DNA of 64,000 nucleotides, from positions 248,001 through 312,000 of the forward strand of contig CAJQUW010006279.1 in the NCBI GenBank assembly GCA_907163375.1, in the 5' to 3' direction. This stretch comes from Prostheceraeus crozeri (Eukaryota > Platyhelminthes > Polycladida > Euryleptidae). Every line of letters begins with the position of its first letter. Within the stretch, counting starts at the first letter, position 1. The position numbers and the translations under genes were made by a program. Below the pieces are notes generated by a model, which was not told where the DNA came from, did no database searches, and was given only the letters and a program-made list of their open reading frames with translations. Below, in pieces: positions 25,535 through 36,775 of the stretch.

Positions 25535-25857
25535 GTCACCAAACATCAAAAATCTAGTATCTTGCATATTGCATTTGATTCACTCTTATTAAGATGCAAA
25601 TATTGGACTAAATTCACGGTGCAAAATCTGAAATTATATACAGTCGACGACATTAAGTTTGCAAGGAAGTGATTCAACAAGTATCTTCGTATTTTCATGT
25701 ATTTATTTTTATTCCAAGAGTTCTTTAGATCTAGGTTCCAATCCCATTGAGCTACCTGCTAGGTCCTAACCTAATTCAGATAACAGACGGTGTGTTGAAC
25801 CTAAGAGGAAAGCCAAATAATTTGTCAAATGTATACCATACCAAGAATACCTCAGAA
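25534..25857 (+). repeat. Direct repeat blocks P2 and Q2
   Basis: P2 (25534-25770) and Q2 (25774-25857) repeat P1 and Q1 in the same order but are separated by 3 bases instead of 209. Together with R2 this gives the order P1, gap, Q1, R2, P2, Q2. Confidence 0.8.
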
Positions 25858-27230
25858 TTGGCAAAGATAAAAAATTTGGAAAAGGAAGATGGCAAGAGCT
25901 ACCTACATGTATATCTTCCAGCTAGCCAAGAAACTAAAGCGTGAATCCAAGAACGTTACCCATATCAACTATGTGAGATACGAAGCTGATTGACTCACTT
26001 GCAGAGAGGAAGAGTGTCTGGAAGCATGAAGAAGCCATTATGAGCGTCAATTAATGTAGAATTCCTTTGCAGAATACCAAAATCCATGAAGCCCAAGTTC
26101 CACAGGTATGGAATCTTTAATGTCTGGTCAACTGCTTCAAAAGAAAAAAGGTGACACACTAGAATGTGATTACTATCGAGGTCCGAGGACGCTCGATCAT
26201 GTACAGAAACTCACTGAGCGAATAGATGAGACCTTAATCAGAGAGCAGGAGACAATCGATCTCCAATGTATTTTGGATTTATGCCACGTAGATGCACGAC
26301 CGATGCCATCTTAGTCACTCGTCAGTTGCATGTTAAAGAAGGGCATCTATTTAGCATTCGTAGACAGGGAGAAGACTTTCGATCGTATTGCTCATGCGAG
26401 TAGCACAATTGATGCACAGAGAGAGATCACTTTAAAGTTAGAGTTGGATCCCACTTCAGTGAGGAATTCACTGTGGAAGTTAGTCAACATCAAGGTTCCG
26501 TGCTCAGTCCCACTCTCTTTCTCATCGGAAAGATGGAAGCCATGTTAGGAGACCTCCGCTCTTGTTGTCTATGGGAACTGCTCTATGCTGACGATTTGGT
26601 CATAATTGCCGACTCGATCGAACTTTCGTTTCAACTGCTGGAAAACAAACATGGAACGCAAACGTCTAAAGGTCAATGTCGGGGAGTCTGAAAGTTTTTA
26701 TCAGCCAGTCCGATTACACGACACAGCAAGCGGGTAAGGTGGATAAGGTAAATCATCCTTGTGATGTCTGCAAAAAGGGAGCAGGCAGAAACTCAATTTT
26801 GTGTTCGCACTACAATTGTTGGATTCACTACTGTTGCTCAAGCTTTGACACAATTGGTGCTGATCCCAGCTTCAGTCGATGTGAAGGTATCTTAGATACC
26901 CCGGCTAACTTTCTACCTGAAACAATTACTGTTGTCATGACGTGCTATAGTTTGTTGACTCTCTCTGTTGCCTTGGCGACGTGACCGATCAGACTGGACG
27001 CTGTTCCGGTGCTACTACCCCATGAGCAAAAATGGCATGAAAGACTTTCCGGGAACTGCTACCTATACTCACGAATCGTAGCATTACTTCATGAAGATTG
27101 TGGGAAGTATCAGCCACATGTTTGGCTGCCTGTGAGTCACCGACATACATCTCCTGTATTGCTTCCTTGACTTCATTAGTTCACTGTTTCTCATTTCGAC
27201 AGATGCCTTTGCTCCCACCTAGCTCAGCGT
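25858..27230 (+). mobile_element. LINE with C-terminal Cys/His cluster (degenerate)
   Basis: The reverse transcriptase start is seen as KKKGDTLECDYYRGPRTLDH near 26150 and LTERIDETLIREQETIDLQ. The domain continues with KKGIYLAFVDREKTFDRI near 26333, then VEVSQHQGSVLSPTLF near 26470 and LLYADDLVIIADSIE near 26580, the catalytic YADD box. After a frame change, a zinc-binding stretch reads PCDVCKKGAGRNSILC near 26756, then NCWIHYCCSSFD. A tail resembling the C-terminal LGD motif lies near 26955-27060. Frames are broken several times. Cys/His clusters like this follow the reverse transcriptase in some animal LINEs. Clade not assigned. Confidence 0.75.
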
Positions 27231-27272
27231 TTGCTCGCAATTATATTCATGCACAGCAAGAGTAACTAACTT

Positions 27273-27400
27273 CCTGGGGCGACCACACAGAAACAGTGTT
27301 AGATAGTGAGTTGTTGTTAGTGTCTAACAAATCTCTAACAATTGTTAGAAGCCTATTAGTCCCTAACAGTATGGTGATTGGTGCGCACAGAAGAGTTGTT
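27273..27400. repeat. End of the GGGGCGACC repeat family
   Basis: GGGGCGACCACACAGAAACA followed by GTGTTAGATAGTGAGTTGTT matches the arms of the hairpin at 434-534. Several GTTAGA or CTAACA words follow within 100 bp. Only one end is clear. Confidence 0.5.
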
Positions 27401-27982
27401 AGAGTTTTGTTTCAATAGATGCATGACAACCCCTTTGTGTGACAGTTAACTTTGCATGGAGAGAAATGCCGTTTTTAGCATCAGTTGCCATGTGATAAGC
27501 TGAAACTCAAAAAACGCATTAGTCTACTGATGTCAACAATGTGTGTGATCATGACCATAGAAATCCGACTATTCGCTTTACAATGATGATTGTGACCACC
27601 GATCGTAGTGAATGCATGACACCGAGGTAAGCGATTGTTTGTTTCTGTACTGACTATTTACTAATAAATCAGTGTGCTAATTAGATGATAATGAAACTCT
27701 CAAAGAAACAAGTCAAATAAAATTGCAGCATGAAAGCATAGATTCATAAATTGCTAGATCCCTAATTCACGCGTGCACGCTATGTCAGCAACCACATAGC
27801 AGAAACAAAATTAGCACATAATGAGTGCTATTGGTATTCCCATGCAGCACATAATAAGAGCTATTGTCATTCTTTTTTTCCATACAGTGATCACGAAAGC
27901 TTTGCCTGGGTGAGTGCACGCTCTTTGCGAAGTCATGAAGTTAATGATCACTAACCAAGACCGCAACCAAGAATAACCTAAC

Positions 27983-28502
27983 CACAGAATTAGATTGTTT
28001 AATCATCTCACTTTGCTAGAAGTGCAAACTGATTCAAAACGATAGCACATGCAGGAACTTACTAAGTGGGTAAAAAGAAATTTTAAATACCTTGCAGAGA
28101 TAGGAAAAATATTCATGTGTCGCTTGCGGATTGCTGTGAATCCCTTCAAAATGCTCTGATCGTCACGATTCCTTCAGCTTCGAAGAATTCAGATCATTGC
28201 GCAGAAGTTTTCTCGATTATGTTGGGCCCTCCGATCATTATTAAAAAAAGTTAGCAGGTGCAGGAAAATGTTCACAAACTTCTCTGTAGAACTTGATATC
28301 GACCGTGTCTCTCTGCTGTGTGATCCGGCTGATAACAGTCACTGAAATTTCCGCAATCTGGCGTGCTTAATGTTGAACTGGCTGCTCATTGTTCGATTGC
28401 TATGGTTTTATGTCAGAAGATCGTGCCATTTCATTAACGTCACATGTTCCAATGTTTCCCTTCTAGTAAAGCAGAAGAAGAGACTACCTGTCTGACTCTG
28501 TG
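27983..28502 (+). mobile_element. hAT-like element I3
   Basis: It starts CACAGAATTAGATTG and ends GACTCTGTG. Flanks AACCTAAC (27975-27982) and GACTTAAC (28503-28510) match at six of eight bases, a decayed 8-bp target duplication. It is the best uninterrupted copy of the family, 520 bp, matching I2 in inverse orientation and showing the empty site of H. No coding capacity. Confidence 0.7.
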
Positions 28503-28510
28503 GACTTAAC

Positions 28511-30062
28511 AGTCCTTTTCTCTGCAGCCCTCAATGCGTTAGTGATGTTGTTTGAGATTTGTTAGCCTAAAAGTGTTTCCGTGCGGTCTGGATGGGCAAG
28601 GTCTCTAGCGTGCTAAGAGTAGAAATCCACTTGAACTCCTTGGAGGTTTAATTCAACAGTGGTATATATCTTTTCTAACTCATTATTGAATTTATCTGAA
28701 ACTCTTGGGATGTGCGTGATTTCAATTTTAGGTATCTCTTCGTCTGGTATGCTCAGGCCTCCTAGCGAGGCAGAAGCAAAAGATATTATGATTTTTTATG
28801 ACAAATCTTGTGAAAGTTCATGACATTCTCAAACTCAAATCAATTCTGTGATTTAAATAAAATGAAGTATCTGCATGGGTCTTTTGGTGGACCAAGAACA
28901 TGCAAAAAATAAAGCAATATACAACATGGCATTGTACAATTTATACAACTACGATTTTACATGTATTTCAGTCCTTCAGGTAAAACCATGGCAATTTACA
29001 CTGCTATTCGGTCACTGCAATGTAATATTTAATCAATTTCAATCAATGAAAAAATTCATTGATTTCGAATCTATGAAAGTATCATACGATGGAAATCGAA
29101 AAATTATAATTTTTAATGAAAATGTTTAAAATCTATGACTACATTATGACATTTTTGCAAATCTGAAATTATAGGACATGTCATTACATTCGAAGGCGTG
29201 TGATATTCCTTGTCATGAAATATCTAGGCTGTATTATATTGCTGCAATAAATCTATGGTGCTACGATCATAGTCATTATTGGCAAAGGCATATATTTAAA
29301 TATTATATTATATATTTTTTAAATATATTTAAATGAGAAATTTCTTCACTCAGATTATCATCAGAGAAAACCATTTTCGCTCATTTCCATTATCCATGAA
29401 CTCCTTTTCCCTAACAATTTTAACAACGAATGAGAAGAATAAAGGAAGCGAGCGTTCGAGGAAGCGCAAGAGCCAGAATATAGTGCTTGTCGACATCGGA
29501 CACCTCCTTGGGAACATCAGTTAATTTGACTGCTTTTATTTTATATTATTATTTTATATAATCCTGAAGTTCTAAAATGATTCCAAAATCGATGCTGTCA
29601 TGTATCTGATAAGGCTAGGATAAGTACAGCAGCATGTGTTGTGTTCAATCAAAAGAATCGAATGTATTAACCACCGTCGCCATGCAGAAGTTTCAATACA
29701 GGAGAAAGATGCTGTGAGGACAATTCGTCCTCAGCTCCACAGCTAGTAATAAATACGCCTGCATGGTGAACAATAGAGTCACGAGACAGTGTTCCTAGAT
29801 ATCACAACAGTATATTAATTGCTTATTTTGCATGTGGTTATGGAAATTTTATCGCGGTGACTGCTCTAAATTTCATTTTTTAAATAATTCAGTGCTTCGA
29901 AAATTGCTAACAGTACTGGTTCGAAAAGCGTTCAAAAATGAAATTATTTTCGATAGATCAAACGAGAAGGATACAGTTAATAAGCAGAAGTTTTTGGCTC
30001 GTACAAACGAATTATAGTGACCTAAGTATGTAACTAAACAACTAATCAAAATGCAAGTAATT
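28511..30062. other. Unassigned sequence
   Basis: Very AT-rich near 29290-29335 (TATATTT and TTTAAATATA runs). Plus-strand frames of 60-84 codons carry no motif. No downstream exon of the THAP gene at 30066-30200 could be identified here on the minus strand: I looked for a C..HF pattern. Confidence 0.4.
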
Positions 30063-30065
30063 TAC

Positions 30066-30200
30066 CTGAATCTTATTCGGAATATTTTTCAGCCACGTCT
30101 CACAATCATGTTCTTCTTTTGGAAAGCGATAAACGTATCGCCGATGGGTTATCTTATCCTTGTTATTTTGACAACCCAATACACAACATGGTCTCACCAT
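30066..30200 (-). CDS. First coding exon of a THAP-domain protein
   Basis: The minus strand encodes 45 residues from MVRPCCVLGCQNNKDK through YVYRFPKEEHDCETWLKNIP to NKIQ. This is the start of a THAP zinc finger (C2CH): the initial Met, a C-x4-C pair (Cys-6 and Cys-10), the FP pair and the invariant Trp. THAP domains bind DNA; they occur in animal transcription regulators and in P-type transposases. The exon is 135 bp, phase 0 at its 3' border, followed by a GTAAAT donor at 30065. Directly before the ATG is a pyrimidine-rich tract ending TTTCAG (30201-30206), a good acceptor. The distal C..H pair of the finger must lie in another exon that I did not find. It could be a host gene exon or a transposon exon; no broken codon is seen. 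Confidence 0.7.
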
Positions 30201-30206
30201 CTGAAA

Positions 30207-31006
30207 TAGCAGGCAGCAATAGAAGCAGAAAAATTGCATTAAATCAATCGATAAATTACATAATAACACGCAATGAGTGAGAGACTAACAATATGTTCAT
30301 TTCAACAAATGAATTATCCAATCTCATGTTTCAGAAGAATCACTCCTTCAAATGTTTAATTATCAGAAACGATTTACTTGCAAGCAGAACTTGCCGGACG
30401 CTTAGGGAGTTATGTCTTTCTCAGCGTCAGTAAGTGTAGAAGCTATCGACTGTGTGTTGCAATTATTCGAGATCAAACGCAAAATCAAAGAGAGGGAATC
30501 AGAATTCTACTAACTCACGCTTTCGATTAATCTGTGATGCCGGTCTCAGTGGAATGTGTTTCTAAAAAAGGGTCTTTGCATATCACAAACATATTCAGAC
30601 TGTATAAATTGATCGAATTATACGAAGAAATGTCGTGAACTTCAAGTGCTCGATCAGGGCGCTACCTTTGTTATTATTATTGGCGACAGAGTGTACTCCT
30701 GAAATCAAAGATGAAAATGGAAGTATGTGACATGATTCATTGCAACTATTGTATTCAATGGTAGCAAGCGATATAGATATGGAGATTATTCGTCTCCCTT
30801 TGGCTTACGAGAATGGCCAAGTACCAGCAATGCATAGATCAGGAAGCATATGAGCTTCAATTGTCACATTGAAGAATGAGCATGTGTTGAATGAGAAGTG
30901 CATGTATTTAACTTAATTTTTTTCCGTGATGATTTCGACAGATGGAAATATCATTTACACAATCGACTCCTCAGTATCTAAATTTACTGACAGTGTGCAT
31001 TTAACG
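30207..31006. other. Unassigned sequence upstream of the THAP exon
   Basis: Should include intron or 5' untranslated sequence of the minus-strand THAP gene. No upstream exon or promoter motif could be recognised. Confidence 0.35.
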
Positions 31007-31200
31007 CAGCGGTTCCCAACATGGGGTAAATTACCTCCCGAGGGGGTAATTTGGGATTTTCAGGGGTAATTGGATTGGGACAATTATTCATTATAGTTGG
31101 AAATATATATGTATATTTATATTTCCAAACTCTAGCTAGCTCTCATCTCAAACTGGATTGGGACAGTTATCGGTGGCGCCACCTAGCGTCACTTTTAAGA
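31007..31200 (+). mobile_element. Single hAT-type terminus
   Basis: CAGCGGTTCCCAACATGGGG is a hAT-like start, followed by a GGGGGTAATT/AATTACCTCC stem. No matching opposite end was found before 31600, so it is a solo end or strongly decayed element. A small hairpin TTGGAAATATA to TATATTTCCAA lies at about 31099-31131. Confidence 0.45.
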
Positions 31201-32158
31201 AATTCATTTCCATGGGAATGAAGAGATATCTCTACAATTACAAATAAGGTTTTCAAAACTTCAGGGATTTTATTTTTACTCGAAGACTGCTTGAGCAGTG
31301 GTAGTTCCCTAAAAAATTGAATTTATTGAACAAATCTGTAACTCGATGCCATCTCGCTTTACGTAGCGAATCAAAGCTGGATGAGGGCACACGTAATAGA
31401 ATTAGATTCGATCATTATGTTTGATTTTATATGCGAAGCGAAATGACTGATACAACTTTATGCTTATAAAATATATAATATATACATTAATATATGATAT
31501 ATGTAAAACACATTCAGATTATTCATTTTGCAATATGCATACATACCAAGTTTATCTAATTCCTGGCCAATCTGCTGTGTCATCTGTGTATTAGCCTGGT
31601 ATATGGTAAGGCTGTGGACGCGATCAATATTTCAATCGAGTCCGCGTCCATTCCCGGTTATATCGGCGCGTCCGCGTCCGAGTTCATCTCCGGAAAAATC
31701 GGCCCGTCCGCCACCGACTTTTCTATCAAGTGCTCAATGAAGTTGAGTATCGACAATTCAAAATTCAATCATGAACAGACGTCATCTCATAGTTACATTC
31801 ACCGGGTAAATTTAGACCATTGAATGGTTAAGTTGGTGCCATTTAGTTTTGAATAGATACCAGCTATATATACATAAAGTTAGTGGTTAGGCCTAGCCGA
31901 TAACCATTAACTTTTTGAATAATGCTTCATGAATCATCTGTCAAATGTTGAGGTACCGGGAATAGTACCAGTGCTGGTTTATACATATGGTTGCATGCAT
32001 TGAAATCCAATCATTCATTATCAGACCACTGAAGCTCCCAGTGTTACTCGTATATAGCTATCCTGTATGTACCAGTATTCAATGAAATCATATTACACAG
32101 AATACAGATGTAGGAATAGATCTCAGAAATTCAATGTAGACTTTTAAGCCTTACTATA

Positions 32159-33459
32159 CCTTTTCCCTTTTCTGTTGTCACAAACTGCAAAACAGTTGGC
32201 ACGCGTGTAAAGCGTCTGATCAGATCGGCACGGCGTCGTTTTGGAAGATTTGACGTCATCACGAGTGGATTCGGCTGAAATGAGCTGAGAATAGAAACTG
32301 CAAAGTCGTTGGCACAAACTTCAAAACAGTTGTCACTATACTCTATGGTTATCGCGCTGCAGCTGAGTGATGGACTAAGTTGAAAACAATGAAGTGCGAT
32401 GGCAACTCAATTTTGAGCTATCATTGAGCGGACTGTGGCTTAAATAAGAAATGACTGAGCTTTGCCTCATCGTCGATGTTTCACATTACGGTGATCTGTA
32501 GTCATGTCGCGACGAATATCGAATTCTGATAGACAGCATCTTATCAATGTTTGTCAAAATGGGCGAAAATTGTAGAATTAGCACGGAAAATTGCGGTTAA
32601 TCGCAGGTCTTCTCACCGCACAATAAAAATTTTCTGTCGAGAGAGGCGCGTTGAATCTTTGCCTCCTAGATGTGGTCGTAAAAAAATACTGACCATGGAA
32701 ATGATAGAATATCTGGTGGCATTCATCCAAGAGAAGCCAATGGTGGCTTTGATGGAAATGAGAGGAAAAATTATTGATGTCTCTCCATCCCTACCAGCTC
32801 AACTTGGCTTCACCACGATCTCTCGTGCCCTCGACGGTTCTCTCATAACCCTTCAGCTTTTGAGATCAGTACCGACGCAATGGAATGCCGCTGCAGTCAA
32901 GCAACAAATATATTAGGAGCCGATTTCGTGCTGTGGTTTCTGCGCGATGGAATGAGCTGAGGTCTAATATATCGAAAGTGATGCCAAAAGGTGACTATCT
33001 GATCCAAATACTCAAATAAACTTCAGGGATCATTCGGCCGACCACGCTCTTTACAACAACATCGCTAGAAAATTTTACGACGACATGTGGAGGATGCTAA
33101 GTCCTCAATCACGTCAGCTAAATGTTAACAGATCAATCTTATACTCAACGTTTCTTGGATATGGATGATATCTTTGATTACTTTATCTGAAATGAAGTAA
33201 GTCAGCTGGATTTGTTTTTACATCACACACTTGATGAGGATATTTTTCAGTTTACCGCATGTGAATAGACTGTATAGAACACAGACCAAGGTCTGTGGTA
33301 GAGTAGCTACTTTAAAAATAGATCAGTCAGTGGGAATTACCACAGCACACGATAGGGGAAACACAGCGCAATGATCACGTAATAACTAAAGCCGTCGAGA
33401 CAGACGAATTGCAGGCGTGCCAACTGTTTTGCAGTTTGTGACAACAGAAAAGGAAAAGG
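32159..33459 (+). mobile_element. Tc1/mariner-type element D inside hAT element E
   Basis: Inverted ends of about 46 bp: CCTTTTCCCTTTTCTGTTGT at the left and the reverse complement CCTTTTCCTTTTCTGTTGTC at the right, continuing CACAAACTGCAAAACAGTTG. TA dinucleotides flank both sides (32157-32158 and 33460-33461), the target duplication of the Tc1/mariner superfamily. At 1301 bp it has the size of a full-length element, though its transposase is largely decayed. Confidence 0.85.
32503..32916 (+). pseudogene. Degenerate Tc1/IS630-type transposase, N-terminal half
   Basis: The protein starts MSRRISNSDRQHLINVCQNG at 32503; a frame change near 32560 is followed by KIVELARKIAVNRRSSHRTI, a helix-turn-helix DNA-binding region. 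LTMEMIEYLVAFIQEKPM and TISRALDGSLITLQLLRSVP follow; the latter is the end of the paired N-terminal domain of this transposase group. The frame then stops at 32916. The DDE catalytic domain (expected 32930-33380) is not readable, so the copy is inactive. It lies wholly inside element D and reads in one direction from its left end. Confidence 0.75.
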
Positions 33460-34046
33460 TATCATATGCCTATGGAAGTTTTAGTTGAGATAAAGCACTA
33501 CATTTATATGTTCTGAAACATATTTGTGTAGGCCCATTAGTACTAATGTTTAAACTTTTCGGTTTTTAAGAAACTTCACAACATTAATGTCACACACCAT
33601 TTACAGTTAGTTCTACCATACTCTTAATTCTAATTTTATTGCAGCTATTTGCATGCCTTAACTAAGTTTTTTTGCTACATATAATTATTTTATTGTGTAT
33701 ATAACTTATTGCAGAGTGAATGCTATCAATGGCCGCCATACAGTAAGTAGAAGACCAGGTGGTCATAATTATGTGTAGATGACCGGCCGGTCTTTAAAAT
33801 GAACGCTCGGGTCCACACACACATTTTATTTCAACGAGCATAATGCGCATTTTAGAACACATATTAGAATTTGCATTAGCCACTCCTCTAGGAGCAAACA
33901 TGCTAAATCTGCGATTTTTCTTATTAGCATGTTTGAATTTCAAATAAGTTTATCGGACGCGGAGGCGAAGGATTTCTGACCATTTTCGAGTCCGCGTCCG
34001 GCTGATTTCGTCGGATCGCGTCCGCGTCCACAGCCCTGGTATATGG

Positions 34047-34869
34047 TAGACCACAAAATTACGTTCAAATTACAGAAATACATCAACTTATAATATAATC
34101 AATAACTCAGAAACTAACCATGCCAATATATTCAACAACTCAGAAAGGTGCTGTCGCAGTGGCATCTGGGATCTTTTTGCTTTTTGTGTAGAATCCACTT
34201 TTGTGATATTGATAAAGAGATTTCGACATGGTCAAGCGCACCAATCGACGATTTCATAAGCCAGAACAACGAAAGTTGATGGTTATCAGTTTCCGTTAAC
34301 CTCAAATGTGGTCATCTTGAATTGCATGAAGAGATTTTAAATGAATACAGCACCTCTCCGAGTCATCTAATTCGGTGAATGGCGCCAGGTAGTCGTGATT
34401 GATAATCAAAAGTCGGATTCCTCCCGAAAAATATATAAAGATTAACTGCTGCAAATCCTACAGAAAAAGCAGGAACAGTTAAAAATCAATCTTATCTCCA
34501 TCTCAATTTTTTACAAGACTTTTTCGATATATGAACGGTCATCATTGGGCATAGCCTGAAGATGATTTAAGCCAAAGTGATCGATTGAGACCTATTCAAT
34601 TAAGCTTCTGGAAATCGAAATTCAATGCTATAGCAATTGAAAAGATCATCACTCTTACTTTATCTGGGAAGTACAACATGCAGATCTATTACCAAATGAG
34701 CTATTATAGCAGCCCATCCCTTTCAAGTACAAACACGTGATAACTAGGCAATTTCACTTATTTTCCATTATTGCCTAATATCATATCAAACATTGCTTAA
34801 AATGTTCACTTCCTGTTATAAAAAAGTAAATTCATACTCTGATGTCAACACACCGATTTTAAAAAGTAT
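34047..34869. other. Unassigned sequence
   Basis: No gene recognised. It might contain the 5' end of the LTR fossil that follows, but no LTR pair could be matched. Confidence 0.35.
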
Positions 34870-36775
34870 TTTAGGCTGGATTCCTTTAAGGCATTTGAAC
34901 TGCTAAGAAACAAAAGATGGGATCATTCAGAGTTAGTAGACGTGTATTTGGCAAGTATATAAAGATTGGCGTCCCTATGTGAAATTAAAAGGAATTGATT
35001 ATGCACACTTTTATAAGAGGACTGCCGGAACTATACGAACTAGGTCTCAAATAAGCGCTGACTCACGAGTTGAACATTTCTGAACAGGTGGAAACAGCAA
35101 AGATGAAGTTGAAAGATAAGAAAAATGAATGTGCAGCCTTGGCGATGAGGGCGCAATTCGTTAGTCAATACTCTAACAAAGTTCAAACGAGGCGTGAGTA
35201 CAAGTGCAACAAATGCCAAATTGCAAAACACTGCAATGCGAAGTTCTGTCGCCCCTGGAAGAAAAGCGGAAATGTTACAAGTAAAATCAATTTGGACACA
35301 TTGCGACCATCTGAAGGAAGCGGAAACGCAAATGGGATTATCGGGCGCCTGCTACTTCCAAGAATCATTAAAGGCATTCCCAGTAGTCGCAGTAAACGTC
35401 GAAGGAGTTGACATCTGAACACTCGTAGGTACTGGATCAATAAGAACATAACATTACTGATTTGCGTCGCAAGTTTTGTTTTCAGTTACAAGATGCGCAT
35501 GCATTATTTCTACAGCTTCTAGAGGGGATGCATCAAGCTTATTCCAAGTTGTTCTTCCGATACGGACGCGAATAGGAGACCTAAACATTAAGTGTATTGG
35601 TATCGACGAATTTCTTAGCAGCCTCGATTTCTTTGTTGGCAATGATGCTATTAATACCCTGCATGGAGTTCACATTTAAAACGGTATTGCCATGTTTGGA
35701 GGAACTTTAGCAGCAGCCCCAGAAGAGGTTCGGTGAAAGTGCAAGATTGAAGAGTCTCAAGAGTTGTCTATTGATGAAGATGATTTCTGTGCCAACTTTC
35801 ATGATGGGAAACGGATAGCAAAATGGAAGAGGAAAGGGGAACCACCTCACGAATTGAAGCTTATTCGTAACTATGGTAAAAGGCCGAATTTACAATAAGA
35901 ATTTCTTTATAATGCAAATGAATGAATGACTGAAGCCAATACAATTCATGCATGTTATTGGATTTGAAAGACGCTTGTCTTCAAATCCATATTGAAGAGG
36001 AGTTATTGCTATACCAAGTTGTTGACTTCCAAGGTCGCATGTACAGTCTTATCCGATTTGGTTTCAGCCTAAAAAGTGCCCCACGAATAATGACACATCC
36101 TCGGAAAAGTGTTTGGAATAAGAGAAGAGATAAGAGTCACTGACAATTATGTAGATGACATTATGTTAAACGAACAATGCGCCACTATACAACGAACAAT
36201 GCACGGCAAAAGAGGTCGCCGATCGGTTACAGAAGTTTGGGTTTATGTAGAAGTTACAGAAGATTTTGCGACAGCAAGTGTTAGAACTACAGCTTACGCG
36301 AAAAAATGGTGAGTTATAGTGGACAATAGGGAATTAAGATCCAGAACTGACTTGTGAAGAACTGAAAGGGGAAAAGTTATTTTCACTCTTTTCAATCTAT
36401 GGCAAACTAACATGCCACTGTCATGTGCGTGATTAGCAAAGAGTCGCCTGCCGCTTCGTATAGAGAAAGTGCAATTGAATTGAATGGAGAGATAAAAATG
36501 GGAAAGAGACAACGGATGTGATCAGGCCCATTGTTGCCAGGGTTGAGCAATACCACCCTGTGAAAAGCAAATAGTCAGTGGAAGAGGAGTGACGTGGTTT
36601 GGATGAATTTGAAGTTTTGACGGACGAGAGCTCGATCGCCACTGAAGTCATAATAGATCATAAATGAAATGATATAGAAGAAGTCATGATAACTCGTCGG
36701 GAACAAAAAGCCAGAAAATCTGTGGAATTCCAAGTTCTGTCACCCATGGCTAGCCGAGTCCTTTTTTATGCTGGC

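Larger units (their letters stand above)
31607..34038. mobile_element. hAT element E (non-autonomous, interrupted by D)
   Basis: The right end GTCCGCGTCCACAGCCCTG has its mirror AAGGCTGTGGACGCG at the left. An exact 8-bp target duplication GTATATGG flanks it (31599-31606 and 34039-34046). GTCCGCG words are repeated inside both ends, giving subterminal arrays near 31650-31690 and 33955-34030. Without the 1.3-kb Tc1/mariner insert the element is about 1.1 kb and has no visible transposase. Confidence 0.8.

Noticed and set aside
15187-28502. I1/I2/I3 as solo LTRs
   Set aside because: Ends are inverted CACAGAATTAGA and the flanks repeat 8 bp; there is no TG..CA border and no primer-binding site.
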